A stretch of 48,684 nt of DNA from Woeseiaceae bacterium (GCA_021773155.1 JAJFKQ010000253.1:1-48684), one strand, 5' to 3'. Shown: positions 1 through 9,403, counted from the stretch's first letter. Program-made: numbers and translations. The notes: generated by a model not told the origin, from the letters alone.

Positions 1-380
1 GCAAGATAGCGTTCAAGGCGCGCAACGTTGAAATCGCGGTTTGCTGACGTAACGATGAATAGTGTGTCTACATTGGCGGCAATAGCCTGAATATCGCCCG
101 CTGTACCTGCGGCCCGTCGCTGAAACAATGCGAACGGCTGCAGACGCGCCGTAATCTGAGATTGCTCTGCATCAATCAACACCCAGTCCCCAACGGTCAA
201 TCCCAGAGTCGCGCTGGTTCCGTGCAAATCAATTGACGTATGACCAGTTTCACCGGCAATTTCGACGCGCCCGCGATGCACGCTCATTACGCGCGCTGGT
301 GTATCAGCCCTGTCCGGGTCGACCTGCGACTGGAAATGCTGTCGCCAACCCAGCGTTGTTAACGAAACCTTGGTATTCAT
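1..380 (-). CDS. rsgA: Ribosome small-subunit-dependent GTPase A (RsgA), N-terminal part, cut by window edge
   Basis: This is the N-terminal 126 codons of a circularly permuted GTPase that helps late 30S subunit maturation in the cytoplasm. It is not in the ORF track; I translated it from the ATG whose complement ends at 380. It begins MNTKVSLTTLGWRQHF, has the OB-fold segment with GDWV, and then AANVDTLFIVTSANRDFN followed by ARLERYL, which is the conserved entry to the GTPase domain of RsgA/YjeQ. The G-motifs and zinc-binding tail lie outside the window. It diverges from the SDR gene with only about 40 bp between start codons, so the two promoters must overlap or lie inside each other's 5' ends. 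Family assignment is firm. Confidence 0.9.
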   Translation of the reverse strand, partial: MNTKVSLTTLGWRQHFQSQVDPDRADTPARVMSVHRGRVEIAGETGHTSIDLHGTSATLGLTVGDWVLIDAEQSQITARLQPFALFQRRAAGTAGDIQAIAANVDTLFIVTSANRDFNVARLERYL

Positions 381-422
381 GAGATACACTGGATATCACG
401 ATACGTGTCTGTGGGGAAGGTC

Positions 423-1157
423 ATGAGCGTTGCTCTTGTTACCGGCGCGAGCTCCGGCATCGGTGCCGCGACCGCAATCGCTTTCGCCGAGGCCGGTTGG
501 GAAGTCATGGCGGCTGGGCGTGATGAAGGCCGACTGGAAGAAGTCGCGGATGTTTCCGACAGCATCGCGATCTGGACCGGCGACCTGACCGAGTCCGATG
601 ACTGCGATGAACTGATTGCCGATACCATTGACGAGTATGGAAGTCTCGATTGCCTCGTCAACAGTGCTGGAGTCATTATTCGCGCCAATGTCGCCGACAC
701 CAGCGACGAGGACTGGCGTTATACCATGGGCATCAATGTCGACGCCCCTTTCTACTTGAGCCGAGCCGCACTACCGCACTTGCTACAGTCCACCGGCAGC
801 ATCATCAATATTGCATCTGATTGGGGGCTTAAAGGTGGCGATCGTGCCGCGGCCTACTGCGCCAGCAAAGGCGCCATCATTCAACTCACGAGGGCGATGG
901 CGATCGACTACGCACGAGATGGGTTGCGCGTGAATGCCGTGTGTCCGGGTGACATCGATACGCCAATGCTGACCAACGAGGCAGACGACAAGGATATTGA
1001 TCTTGACGAGTTCCTGGCACAAGCGGCCGAGGAAAGTCCCAACGGCCGCATCGGTACGCCCGAGGAAGTCGCGTCACTGATCCTTTTCCTGGCCAGTGAC
1101 GCAGCAACGCACATCACCGGCACCACCATCCCGATCGACGGCGGTGGGTCGGCGTAA
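423..1157 (+). CDS. SDR family NAD(P)-dependent oxidoreductase
   Basis: Classical short-chain dehydrogenase/reductase of 244 residues, cytoplasmic. The nucleotide-binding motif TGASSGIG is at the N-terminus, NSAG follows in the middle, and the catalytic Ser (in IINIASDWG) and YCASK (YxxxK) complete the active site; the PGDIDTPM segment after it is also typical. The C-terminal TGTTIPIDGGGSA is the family's usual end. I start at ATG 423 and not at the track's GTG 405, because GGGGAAGG lies just upstream of the ATG and the protein then begins directly with MSVALVTG as most homologues do. The acidic residues after beta-2 do not let me decide NAD or NADP. The substrate is unknown. It converges with the PmbA-like gene, four bases from its stop. 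Confidence 0.9.
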   Translation: MSVALVTGASSGIGAATAIAFAEAGWEVMAAGRDEGRLEEVADVSDSIAIWTGDLTESDDCDELIADTIDEYGSLDCLVNSAGVIIRANVADTSDEDWRYTMGINVDAPFYLSRAALPHLLQSTGSIINIASDWGLKGGDRAAAYCASKGAIIQLTRAMAIDYARDGLRVNAVCPGDIDTPMLTNEADDKDIDLDEFLAQAAEESPNGRIGTPEEVASLILFLASDAATHITGTTIPIDGGGSA

Positions 1158-1161
1158 CGCC

Positions 1162-2478
1162 TCAGACTCCGGAGAAATCGACATCCGCGAAGACCAGCGA
1201 TGGCGACAGCGTGGACGAGTACGGATAAATGTCATTGCCAACCATTTCCAGGCGACTGAACAAGTCCCGTAAATTACCCGTCACGTTCATCTCGCCCACC
1301 GGGCGACCAATCTGACCGTTCTCTATCATATGACCACGTATGCCCAGTGAGAAGTCACCGGTTGTCCTGTCGGCGTTTCCACCGAGCCAGGACGTCACGT
1401 AAACACCATCGCCAACATCGACCAACAACCCGGCGAGTGATTGTTCACCCGTACCAAGCCTTCGATTCGACGGCGAGCCTGTCGTGGGCCTCAACCCTGC
1501 TTTTCGACCGTAGTAAGTGTCAACATACAGATTCTTGATCACGCCGGCTTCGACGATAGGAATAGCCCGCGCCGATATGCCTTCGTTATCGTAATGACGT
1601 GACGAGAAACCACGTTTAATTAAAGGATCATCGACAATCGTCAGTGTGTCACTGAACGCTTTTTCGCCAACCAGCCCTCCCCAATAGGACTGTCCCTGCT
1701 GAACGCTTCGTGCGTTGGCAGGAGACAGCAGCCTGCCGATCAACGACCCAGCCACTCGCGAATCCACGACCATCGTCGTCTTGGCCGTCGGGCCTTTCTC
1801 CGAATTCAAGCGCGACAGCACTCGATTGAGCGCAGTGCTCGCGACGATTGTGGCTTCTGGCAAACTGGCAACATGGGGGTTGCCGACGTAGAAGCCGTCT
1901 TCCGCTCGCTTATCGCCCTTGTCCATCATGGTGATGCTCGATCCGTACCAGCAGTAGGTGGATTGCTGAGTACCGGAAAAGCCGTTGCTACTGACTGAAG
2001 CTGACAAACTGCTACCGTCGTAGACACCTGCAGTCGCGGAAATAACTTTCTCATTATCCCTGGCGACAGTATCGAGTTCTTCACACCAGGCAAGCCGTTG
2101 GTCGCGCGTGATCTCTGCAACGGCAGGGTCCACGAGGTCCAGATCAATGTCGGGTCTGTTCTGAAACAGCTCTTCCGGCGTGATTTTCCGGAAATCATCA
2201 GGCTCCAGCGCTTTGGTAATCGCAACCGCTTCAGCGACAAAACTCTTAAGCCTTTCAGTATTCAAGTCGGTGGTCTGGTGGCTCGAGTAACGACCTGCTG
2301 CAAACACCTGTATGCCGAGACCCTGCGATGTCGTGTCCTTTACTTTCTCGAGAGCACCATCACGATACTCGAAGGTGACATCGCGGCTTTGTCTGATCGA
2401 TGCCGCGACTTCATCAGCGCCGGCAGCTTTGGCGAGTTCAACGGCTTTGAGCGCCTGGTTTGTAAGATCAACTGACAT
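1162..2478 (-). CDS. TldD/PmbA family protein, PmbA (TldE)-like subunit
   Basis: A 438-residue member of the TldD/PmbA (peptidase U62) family. In the known E. coli pair, TldD carries the zinc site and TldE/PmbA is the partner; the heterodimer cleaves unfolded peptides and acts in microcin B17 processing and CcdA decay. This protein has no HExxxH motif and resembles the partner subunit (VAGSLIGRLLSPANA, then YWGGLVGEKAF, and TGNLRDLF near the end). It has no signal peptide. Its AGGAGG ribosome site lies inside the last codons of the upstream tldD-like gene, with an 11-bp overlap, so the two are translationally coupled and probably form one complex. Odd point: the partner has a Tat signal and this one does not. 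Confidence 0.9.
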   Translation of the reverse strand: MSVDLTNQALKAVELAKAAGADEVAASIRQSRDVTFEYRDGALEKVKDTTSQGLGIQVFAAGRYSSHQTTDLNTERLKSFVAEAVAITKALEPDDFRKITPEELFQNRPDIDLDLVDPAVAEITRDQRLAWCEELDTVARDNEKVISATAGVYDGSSLSASVSSNGFSGTQQSTYCWYGSSITMMDKGDKRAEDGFYVGNPHVASLPEATIVASTALNRVLSRLNSEKGPTAKTTMVVDSRVAGSLIGRLLSPANARSVQQGQSYWGGLVGEKAFSDTLTIVDDPLIKRGFSSRHYDNEGISARAIPIVEAGVIKNLYVDTYYGRKAGLRPTTGSPSNRRLGTGEQSLAGLLVDVGDGVYVTSWLGGNADRTTGDFSLGIRGHMIENGQIGRPVGEMNVTGNLRDLFSRLEMVGNDIYPYSSTLSPSLVFADVDFSGV

Positions 2479-4009
2479 TTTCGCCTCCTACAGTCATCTT
2501 GGAGACAAGAACAGTTGGGATACCCTGTGACACCGGCACGCTCTGCCCATTCTTGCCGCAAGTCCAGCCACCCGTATCCAGCCTGGCATCGTTTGCAACC
2601 ATCGTGATTCGTTTCAGCGACTCCGGTCCATTGCCGATGATATTGACATCCTTGATAGGCGCGGTGATCTTGCCACCCTCGACCATCCATCCGTTCTTGA
2701 CGTAGAACGTATAGTCGCCAGCTCCAATCTGTACCTGACCGTTGGTGTAGGTTTCACAAATAATGCCGTGGTCGACTGCGGCAATGATCTCGTCCTTCGT
2801 GTGCGGACCGTCTTCCATGAACGTACAACTCATACGCGGCATCGGTGCATATTGATAGGACTGGCGACGACCCGATCCCGTCGGCTTGAGGTCGTATTGT
2901 TTCGCGCTGATTTTATCGTGGAGATAGGATTTCAGTATGCCGTTCTCGACCATTACGGTTCGGCCGGCCTTGTTGCCCTCGTCGTCGTAATTCAGAGCGC
3001 CGCGTTCGTGCGGGATATCTGCCTGATCAACGACCGTTACGAATGGCTCGGCAACCTTCTTGCCCATCATGTCGGAATAAATACTGGTGCCCTTGCGGTT
3101 AAAGTCGGCTTCCATTCCGTGACCAATCGCCTCATGCAGCAAAATACCGCTCGCACCTGCTGCCAAAATGACGGGCATCTCGCCTGCCGGCGGGCGTTTT
3201 GCCTCGAACTGGATCATCGTACGATCGACAGCTTCATCGACCATCTTTAACAGCCGCTCCTCTGAGAACCAGGAAAACTCTTCGCGTGCGGCAATATTCG
3301 AATAGCCGGACTGGGTTTCGTCGCCCTTCTTCGCGGTAATGACAACCGTCACACGAGCCATGGGACGGTGATCAGTGACGAGCTTACCGTCCAGTGTCGC
3401 AATCATGACGCGTTCATCACCATCACCCCAATACACAGCAACTTTCTCGATCGCGGGGTCCTTCGACTTCGCGTGCTGCTCGATAAACTTCATGACTGGC
3501 AGTTTCTGATCGACGCCGACATCAGCCCACGGCACAGTCGTTGTGTACAAATTGCCCGTCTCCAGCGGATTGAACGACTGCGGAGCAACGATTTGACTAC
3601 CGGATGCTATTGCAGATGCGGTTTGTGCTGCGGCGAGCATTGATTGCAGGGTCAGGTCTTCCGTAAACGCATAGCCCGTCTGATCACCGATAACTACGCG
3701 TAAGCCCACACCTTGCTGAATTCCGGAATTCGCACTGCTGACGATGCCATCCTCGAGAGTCAGAGAATTATTTCGCGTATGCTGAAAGTACAGGTCAGCA
3801 TTGTCCGCGCCTCGCGATGTCAGTTCCGACATCACTCGTGCGACCACTGCCTGATCGACACCGAACCAATCCATGAACGGATTCTCGGGCGTCGCGGATG
3901 CGATTGCTGTCGCGGTCTGTATCCCACAACCGGATAAAAAGCCCGGCATCGTAACAATCGCGCTGCCAGCAGCGACGGAACCGAGAAAATCTCTGCGTTT
4001 AATGGTCAT
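2468..4009 (-). CDS. TldD-like metallopeptidase subunit with Tat signal
   Basis: A 513-residue TldD/PmbA family protein with the zinc motif HEAIGH (HExxxH) followed by GMEADFNRKG, as in TldD proteins, so it should be the catalytic subunit of a metalloprotease. The N-terminus MTIKRRDFLGSVAAGSAI is a twin-arginine signal, and LSGC looks like a lipobox, so export through Tat and possible lipid anchoring in the periplasm are predicted. GGGGAT precedes the ATG. It is the first gene of the tldD-pmbA pair and follows lysE by 57 bp. The well-studied TldD/TldE complex is cytosolic, so the signal sequence marks this as the exported branch of the family. Substrate unknown. Confidence 0.9.
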   Translation of the reverse strand: MTIKRRDFLGSVAAGSAIVTMPGFLSGCGIQTATAIASATPENPFMDWFGVDQAVVARVMSELTSRGADNADLYFQHTRNNSLTLEDGIVSSANSGIQQGVGLRVVIGDQTGYAFTEDLTLQSMLAAAQTASAIASGSQIVAPQSFNPLETGNLYTTTVPWADVGVDQKLPVMKFIEQHAKSKDPAIEKVAVYWGDGDERVMIATLDGKLVTDHRPMARVTVVITAKKGDETQSGYSNIAAREEFSWFSEERLLKMVDEAVDRTMIQFEAKRPPAGEMPVILAAGASGILLHEAIGHGMEADFNRKGTSIYSDMMGKKVAEPFVTVVDQADIPHERGALNYDDEGNKAGRTVMVENGILKSYLHDKISAKQYDLKPTGSGRRQSYQYAPMPRMSCTFMEDGPHTKDEIIAAVDHGIICETYTNGQVQIGAGDYTFYVKNGWMVEGGKITAPIKDVNIIGNGPESLKRITMVANDARLDTGGWTCGKNGQSVPVSQGIPTVLVSKMTVGGENVS

Positions 4010-4066
4010 AATTATCCCCTGAATTGACCCTTTTTAGATGCAACAAGGGCCTGAAACGTTGCAAAC

Positions 4067-4657
4067 CTATGCGCGCCTTGCGAGTGCTAATCCTATTCCT
4101 GCAGTAGTCAGAAAAACACCGGTGATTTTGTTTCGCAAACGCGAATATCGAGTGAGTAATTTGCGGGCTGAACTGGCGAACAATGCCCACGTCAGGTCAC
4201 CAAGAAAAATAACGCCGAGAAAAACGGCGCCAACCAGCGCAAACTGATTCGCCGAGCCACCGTCGACGAACTGTGGCAGAAAGGCCGCATTGAATAACAA
4301 AGTCTTTGGATTGATAGCCGCCAGCATGCAGCCGCGCAAGAACATCACCGGCGCTGCCGTAATCTTTTCAAGGCCTGTTGCCGGTTCGCGCCAGGTCCGA
4401 ATGCCAAGCCAGATCAGATAAACCACACCTGTCCAGCGTATCCAGGTCAATGCGCCGGCGGCGAGTTCGACTAACGTCGCCATGCCGACGACGACGAATC
4501 CTAGTTGCAAAGCTATACCAGCCGTTGTGCCGAGGACCGTCATCACACCCATGCGAAAGCCATGCTGCAGGCTGTTCGCAACGATTAGCGCAACGTTCGG
4601 TCCCGGAATCATCACCAGAGCGGTCGTCGCGATGACAAGTGAGGCCAATTCAGCCAA
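4067..4657 (-). CDS. LysE family amino-acid exporter
   Basis: Inner-membrane translocator of the LysE/RhtB superfamily, about 196 residues with roughly six hydrophobic segments. The diagnostic ALVMIPGPNVALIVANSL lies near the N-terminus and is followed by a helix with G(x)nG-type residues typical of the family; INPKTLLFNAAFLPQF is the second conserved block. The ORF track begins at an upstream ATG that overlaps the protease gene. I prefer TTG at 4657, because AGGAGGAGG sits five bases before it and the protein then begins LAELASLVIATT, which fits the family length. It follows the M50 gene by about 20 bp and is probably cotranscribed. Substrate (Lys, Thr, homoserine lactone, other) cannot be told from sequence. 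Confidence 0.87.
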   Translation of the reverse strand: MAELASLVIATTALVMIPGPNVALIVANSLQHGFRMGVMTVLGTTAGIALQLGFVVVGMATLVELAAGALTWIRWTGVVYLIWLGIRTWREPATGLEKITAAPVMFLRGCMLAAINPKTLLFNAAFLPQFVDGGSANQFALVGAVFLGVIFLGDLTWALFASSARKLLTRYSRLRNKITGVFLTTAGIGLALARRA

Positions 4658-4676
4658 AAAAACCTCCTCCTGGAGT

Positions 4677-5345
4677 CTAAATCCCTGCCAGGCCGAAAAA
4701 GAAACCAGCGACAATCATAATGATCGGGCCAACGATCTTCCAAAGTACGCCAAGCACCATGAGCGCAATGATAATCATTAGTCCATAAGGCTCGATCTGG
4801 TCAAAGCTGGCCGCCGTCCTTGGCGACAGGAAGCCACTTAATACGCGACCACCATCCAGCGGCGGGATCGGCAGCATGTTGAAAACGGCCAGAATGACGT
4901 TAAAAAAGACGCCGAAATACGCCATATACAGTAATAATTCCGCTGTCCCCGCACCGCGACTCATGTTGCTGGCAATAGCCAGCACGAGTGTCCAGATTGC
5001 AGCCATCGCAATATTTGATGCTGGTCCCGCTGCGGCGACGATAGCCATATCCCGACGTGGTTTTCGAAAGTTTCGAGCTGCGACGGGCACCGGTTTCGCC
5101 CAGCCAAAAAGAAACAAGGGCCCGCCGGAAACCTTGGCCATCGCAAGCAGTGCCAGTGGCACCAGCACTGTGCCTATTGGATCGATATGCTTCAGAGGGT
5201 TCAGCGTCAGCCGTCCGAGCATCTCCGCAGTTCGGTCACCAAAGAAGCGTGCCGCGTAGCCGTGAGATGCCTCGTGTACGGTAATCGCGAATAACGCGGG
5301 AATAGCATAGATAACAATCGACTGAAATATTGACAGATTCTGCAT
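4677..5345 (-). CDS. Site-2 protease family protein (peptidase M50)
   Basis: Integral-membrane zinc metalloprotease of 222 residues. The zinc motif HEASH (HExxH) lies in the first membrane helix at about residue 24, and the third zinc ligand is in NMLPIPPLDGGRVLSG, the N-P-x-D-G motif of S2P proteins. The short form without PDZ or CBS domains is common in bacteria as a gene of unknown target. Five or so hydrophobic segments are visible. It sits 68 bp after the DUF2207 gene and about 20 bp before lysE on the same strand. Members cleave membrane-spanning segments of other proteins; no anti-sigma factor substrate is visible nearby. Confidence 0.9.
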   Translation of the reverse strand: MQNLSIFQSIVIYAIPALFAITVHEASHGYAARFFGDRTAEMLGRLTLNPLKHIDPIGTVLVPLALLAMAKVSGGPLFLFGWAKPVPVAARNFRKPRRDMAIVAAAGPASNIAMAAIWTLVLAIASNMSRGAGTAELLLYMAYFGVFFNVILAVFNMLPIPPLDGGRVLSGFLSPRTAASFDQIEPYGLMIIIALMVLGVLWKIVGPIIMIVAGFFFGLAGI

Positions 5346-5413
5346 ACAACTCTTCTACAAACTTGATCAATGCAACCTTAGCATTACTGAATTCCGGCGT
5401 CGCGATGTCGACC

Positions 5414-7114
5414 TCACCAGCCGCCGCCTCCGCCACCACCGCCTCCGCCACCGGAGGAGCCACCACCGCCGCCACCCGACGACGAACCCGGTGCCGTGAC
5501 CGAAGAACTGACAGCAGAATTCAGACCGCTTGAAAGTCCATTCGTTGCTTTCGACAGGTTCGATGAATTCCACTTGCCGTCGTACCAGCTTGGACTGTAG
5601 GACTTGCCACCGGGTTCCCGAATTGAAGCCAGCAGACTGGCGAATCGTTCGGACCACTGTTGATCAACACCCAGCGCCAATGCGAAAGGAAGATAAGTCT
5701 CGAAGAGTGCCGGCGTTTTTGCTGGTGGATTGCGAAGATTGAGTTCCTCTTTCTCGGCAATTTCAAGGTAATCCTTGAAGCCGAGCATTTCATCGAGCAG
5801 TTTTCTGCCGCGCATCGTCGGTCGCTTCATAATGATGGCGAAGAAAATCATGGTAAGGAACATAAGGGCGATCGTAGCAACAACCAGAAACGTCGGCCCG
5901 TTACCCGTTTTCAGCGCAAGAACCGTGGCCACCAGAACAATCACGATCGCCGGAATATTCAGAGCACCGTTGGTACGAAAATATTTCTGGTTGTAGTCGG
6001 CCGCAAGCGATTTCTTATGCTCACTGCGAGCCTTGCCGAGTAATTCGTGATTGAATTGCTTCAGCGTTACAACATCGTCCTCTTTGAACAACGCGGCGTA
6101 CAGCTCTTTCTCACCGGCCGCAAGACTCGGACGGAGCGGCCCGGACTCCAGCTTCCTGACGGAATGCGTACCCCCCTTCTTCTTGATTTCCAGATAACCT
6201 TTGACGGCGAGGTTAACGATAGCGGCCGTCATCACCTTATCGTCGTAGTACATCTGTCGGATGTAGCGCAGTGACGCCGGAGAAAAGTCCTTCGGTGGGT
6301 CGTATCGAGTAATGACGACACCTTCGTCGGGATCCTTGCCGTGGCTACGCCAGACCGGGATGTAATAGGCAAACAAAAGTAGCAAGCCAATGACGGCTAT
6401 CAGCAGGTTGCGATTGTCGCTGAGTAACCAGCCAATGCGTTGCATTGGTGTGGGCTCGACAACCAGGCCTTTTGGCCAGCCAACAACAATTGTTATGCCG
6501 TGCGCAGCCGGTAGTGGATTGTCAGCACTGAAGTGAACCGCCCCCGCCTCATCCATGTAACGGCTGTATTCCTGCGCCTTGGATCCGAGTCGGCCTGTAT
6601 ACCCCTCGACCATAATTGAGTCACGAGGCGCATCAAATTCCAGCGTTACGGTCACACTCGCTTTGTCGATCGGAAATGCCCAGCGATTACCGGTGACGTT
6701 CCAGTAGAGCTCATCGTGCTCATCAAAAAACCCGAGCATCCTGTTGGCGCGATACCGGTAAGTGTAGGTATGTATACCTGGCTCGAGCATTCGATTCTTG
6801 CCACCGAAATAAATACGAATATCACGTCGGTTTCGTACCGTGTGAAAGGACTCCGGCATTTCGTTACGCGACACCGCGAGTGGCTCAACCGTAATCTCGT
6901 AGCTGTTACCCAGACGGTCTTCATACTCCACCGGAAAATCGCGATAGATTCCACGCCGAATCTGATTGCCCTCGGCGCGTACCTGTATCGTCTCCGTTAC
7001 TTCGATCATGCCGTCGGTGAACACCCGAACGTCGCTGTGGAAATTCAGGATTCGCTCGTCGGAAATTGCTGCTGTTGAAAGTAACAGTGACAGAATTGCG
7101 ACTAATTTTTTCAT
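5414..7114 (-). CDS. DUF2207 domain-containing membrane protein with Gly-rich tail
   Basis: A 566-residue exported membrane protein. A signal peptide ([18 protein letters not shown]) is followed by an extracytoplasmic DUF2207 beta-rich domain (residues about 20-220, with [11 protein letters not shown]), a membrane segment ([15 protein letters not shown]), a soluble part with [13 protein letters not shown], two more membrane helices (about 400-440) and a C-terminal tail that ends in SSGG followed by a run of glycines and Trp. The tail matches the low-complexity Gly/Ser ends often seen in this family. The start overlaps the stop of lemA by 4 bp, and lemA with DUF2207 is a frequent gene pair. 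Function is unknown; a role in cell-envelope stress is only an inference. Confidence 0.88.
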   Translation of the reverse strand: MKKLVAILSLLLSTAAISDERILNFHSDVRVFTDGMIEVTETIQVRAEGNQIRRGIYRDFPVEYEDRLGNSYEITVEPLAVSRNEMPESFHTVRNRRDIRIYFGGKNRMLEPGIHTYTYRYRANRMLGFFDEHDELYWNVTGNRWAFPIDKASVTVTLEFDAPRDSIMVEGYTGRLGSKAQEYSRYMDEAGAVHFSADNPLPAAHGITIVVGWPKGLVVEPTPMQRIGWLLSDNRNLLIAVIGLLLLFAYYIPVWRSHGKDPDEGVVITRYDPPKDFSPASLRYIRQMYYDDKVMTAAIVNLAVKGYLEIKKKGGTHSVRKLESGPLRPSLAAGEKELYAALFKEDDVVTLKQFNHELLGKARSEHKKSLAADYNQKYFRTNGALNIPAIVIVLVATVLALKTGNGPTFLVVATIALMFLTMIFFAIIMKRPTMRGRKLLDEMLGFKDYLEIAEKEELNLRNPPAKTPALFETYLPFALALGVDQQWSERFASLLASIREPGGKSYSPSWYDGKWNSSNLSKATNGLSSGLNSAVSSSVTAPGSSSGGGGGGSSGGGGGGGGGGGW

Positions 7115-7674
7115 TCGATATTCCCCAGATCGACCAGCGGGACATTCGCGGCTTCATCTGAAGTTTTCTGGAAAAATTCTTTTGGCCCGAAATTGAACCA
7201 GCCGGCAATGACGGTGCTCGGCACGGTTTCAGTCAAGGTGTTGTAATCGCGAACTGAGCCGTTGTAATAGCGCCGCGCAAACTGCAGGTAGTTCTCGGTT
7301 TCGACGAGTTCGTTTTGCAGGTTGAGGAAGTTTTCGCTTGCTTTCAGGTCAGGATAGTTCTCGGCCAGCGCGATAATACGATCCAGGCCGGCGCTCAACT
7401 TTTCTTCGAGCTTTCCTTTCGCGCGAACCTCGGCGGTCTGCATCGCTTCGGTACGCAAAACGGTTACGGCTTCGAGCGTCGCTTTTTCGTATTGGGCGTA
7501 CTGCTTAACTGCGGCTACCAGCCTTGGAACCAGGTCGTGGCGACGCTGCAACTGAACGTCTATGTCACTCCAGGCTGTTTTTACTCTGTTACGACCGCCA
7601 ATGAGGCGATTGTAAAGCCATGCGCCAAAGAGGAATATCGCAGTTGCCGCAGCGATGGCGGCAACTTCAATCAC
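7111..7674 (-). CDS. LemA family protein
   Basis: A 187-residue single-pass membrane protein. An N-terminal hydrophobic anchor ([16 protein letters not shown]) is followed by a helical LemA domain: [20 protein letters not shown] and [17 protein letters not shown] are the family's most conserved stretch, and [11 protein letters not shown] is the second. It ends near [18 protein letters not shown]. It overlaps the small secreted gene upstream and the DUF2207 gene downstream by 4 bp each, so the three are translationally coupled. LemA proteins have no settled function in bacteria. The gene name lemA is shared with an unrelated histidine kinase, so I leave the symbol empty. Confidence 0.93.
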   Translation of the reverse strand: MIEVAAIAAATAIFLFGAWLYNRLIGGRNRVKTAWSDIDVQLQRRHDLVPRLVAAVKQYAQYEKATLEAVTVLRTEAMQTAEVRAKGKLEEKLSAGLDRIIALAENYPDLKASENFLNLQNELVETENYLQFARRYYNGSVRDYNTLTETVPSTVIAGWFNFGPKEFFQKTSDEAANVPLVDLGNIE

Positions 7675-7919
7675 TCCTCGGAGTTCTCCTGCTCGTCCTT
7701 GGTGCCCTCGTCGTCCTCACGAACCTCTTCGGCCTGCTTTCCTTCGGCCAGAGCTTTGTGCTCTTCAATTCGGGCTTTGTGTTCCATTTTTTCCCGGTGT
7801 TCGGTCGCTACCTGGGTTCGTTCAGCCATGTTATCTGCGGGCTTGTCGGCAAAGACACTGGTGGACAGCAGGCTTGCGCTTATAATCAACAACAGTTGTG
7901 ACGCTCTGAGTATATTCAT
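7671..7919 (-). CDS. Small secreted charged protein, unknown
   Basis: An 82-residue protein with a clear signal peptide (LLLIISASLLSTSVFA, cleavage before DKPAD). The mature 57 residues are almost wholly charged (Glu, Lys, Arg, Asp) with repeats such as REKMEHKARIEEHKALAEG, so it should be a helical, acidic-tailed periplasmic peptide. I recognise no family. Its stop overlaps the lemA start by 4 bp, which supports it as a real gene of the LemA-DUF2207 unit. It begins 77 bp after the DUF3570 gene, so it may be the first gene of a separate transcript. Confidence 0.65.
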   Translation of the reverse strand: MNILRASQLLLIISASLLSTSVFADKPADNMAERTQVATEHREKMEHKARIEEHKALAEGKQAEEVREDDEGTKDEQENSEE

Positions 7920-7996
7920 GGTCTCTTCCTATTCGCTGAAATATCGAACCAGTTTAGCAGAATTGACGCGAAGCATGCTCGCAAGGCACGTATTGA

Positions 7997-9136
7997 TTAG
8001 TACCAGAAAGTGAAAAAGATCTGGAATATATCGGCGTCGAGCTTGTACAGCGGTTCATCACCAATGGGTGCGAGTGCAGTCAGGTCAGAAAAATTATCAT
8101 AGTCGACGTGCAGCAGGTCGACTGAGGCCGTTACTTTCGCCTTCTTGATAAAACCCCAATCATTGCCATCGTCATTCAGAAGTTCGTACGCTGCTTTCAA
8201 CTTGAAGGTGTAACTTTGTAGCGCGCTAAGTTCTTTATCGCGACCGCGAAAGTTAGTCGCCTCCGAACGCGAAAACAGGTCACTGTAAAAATGTGCGCCG
8301 GTTTGTGTGTGGTATCTGAACTTGCCGGTGAACGTAAAGTCACCCCACGGGTGAATGTAAGTCAGCGCTGCTGTATGACCTTCGATATCCCAGGTGTCGA
8401 TGAAGTAGCGATACTCGCCTTCGATCGCTGCGCGGTATGGCAGGTAATAGCGGGCACGAAGTCCCAGCGCGTTACTGGTGCGTGTGTTCGGATACAACTC
8501 GGGCTCGAAGCTGTAGCCCAGAGCGCTACCGAGGTCCGTGTAGCGTACGGAACGATACGGGTTATTGAGGTAACCCTCGTCAGTGATCGTTTCGAAATTC
8601 AATGTCGAGATCAGGTTCTTGGTCAGAACCTGTGTAAGGCCGATACTGTAAATCTGTTTGTCGAGATTGCGCTCGAACGAGGGATCATCAGAGCGCCGCA
8701 CAAGATCGTCGCCCAGGGCATAGCCCAGAGTCAGCGTCGTGAGATCCCCGAACATATCCTGGCTTACGGAAAAGCTAACCGTCTCGGCATCGTAGTCGGA
8801 CTCTTCACTACTAACGTAGTTGACGCGCATGGTCGTATTGCCACGCAGGTAATCCATGCCCAGTGACCATTGCTTACGTTCTTCGGTATAAGGGCTCGCT
8901 GTGGTGATGACATCAATTGATGCCGAGCTGACCATATCGACGTAGTAGTTACCGACGACGGAAACACTCTTGCCTATTTTTTTTCGTACCAGGATGGATG
9001 GCCCATCAATTTCGACACCACCACCGTCGTAGAGGTGATACAGAACGTCGGCGCGGTCTTCTGGCAAAACTCCCGCAACCACAGTGCCAGTCATCGCCAG
9101 CAGCAGTGCAGTCAGGGATAGTCGTCGTAATATCAT
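7997..9136 (-). CDS. DUF3570 outer-membrane barrel protein
   Basis: A 379-residue exported protein. Signal peptide MILRRLSLTALLLAMTGTVVAG, then the DUF3570 hallmark GGGVEIDGPSILVRKKIG and YYVDMVSSASIDVITTASP and YTEERKQWSLGMDYL. The rest is made of alternating amphipathic strands, and the protein ends in IFFTFWY with a C-terminal aromatic, as outer-membrane beta-barrels do. It follows the DUF4266 gene by 18 bp; DUF4266 and DUF3570 are typical neighbours. In other genomes I recall this pair next to a thioredoxin-like protein and an ApbE flavin transferase; neither is visible here. Last gene of the operon that starts with the hydrazine-synthase-like lipoprotein. Function unknown. Confidence 0.9.
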   Translation of the reverse strand: MILRRLSLTALLLAMTGTVVAGVLPEDRADVLYHLYDGGGVEIDGPSILVRKKIGKSVSVVGNYYVDMVSSASIDVITTASPYTEERKQWSLGMDYLRGNTTMRVNYVSSEESDYDAETVSFSVSQDMFGDLTTLTLGYALGDDLVRRSDDPSFERNLDKQIYSIGLTQVLTKNLISTLNFETITDEGYLNNPYRSVRYTDLGSALGYSFEPELYPNTRTSNALGLRARYYLPYRAAIEGEYRYFIDTWDIEGHTAALTYIHPWGDFTFTGKFRYHTQTGAHFYSDLFSRSEATNFRGRDKELSALQSYTFKLKAAYELLNDDGNDWGFIKKAKVTASVDLLHVDYDNFSDLTALAPIGDEPLYKLDADIFQIFFTFWY

Positions 9137-9154
9137 CGCCGAATCTTCTTGAAT

Positions 9155-9403
9155 CTAGTTACAGCCGCAGCCGCCGCCGGCGGCGCCTTCGCCACCGCGT
9201 GCGCCTTCTCGGGCTTCGTAGACGTGCTGAATATAAGATGTCGACACAGCGTCACCTTCCAACGCCATAATCGGGTCGGCAAGCTTGTCACGCTCGTAGG
9301 GCTTCACCCAGGGCTCAATCGGCCCGCAAGCGGAGAGGCCCATCAGCACCAGCAGTGCTAACAAAACACGTCCTGTCGATCGCTTGTTCATAATCATTTC
9401 CAT
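9155..9403 (-). CDS. DUF4266 lipoprotein with C-terminal CGC motif
   Basis: An 82-residue lipoprotein. The signal ends in LMGLSAC, and the mature protein begins GPIEPWVKPYERDKLADP followed by IMALEGD, the DUF4266 signature. The end of the protein is Gly-rich and finishes GGGCGCN, a tail conserved in the family. Possible starts are the ATGs at 9403, 9397 and 9391 (MNKRSTG); I keep the longest. It lies between the barrel lipoprotein (41 bp upstream) and DUF3570 (18 bp downstream). The close cysteine pair at the very C-terminus could bind a metal or a cofactor, or form a disulfide; that is inference. No biochemical role is known to me. Confidence 0.88.
   Translation of the reverse strand: MEMIMNKRSTGRVLLALLVLMGLSACGPIEPWVKPYERDKLADPIMALEGDAVSTSYIQHVYEAREGARGGEGAAGGGCGCN

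Noticed and set aside
2098-2475. 125-residue plus-strand ORF
   Set aside because: Shadow of the PmbA-like gene, as are most other track lines inside confirmed genes.
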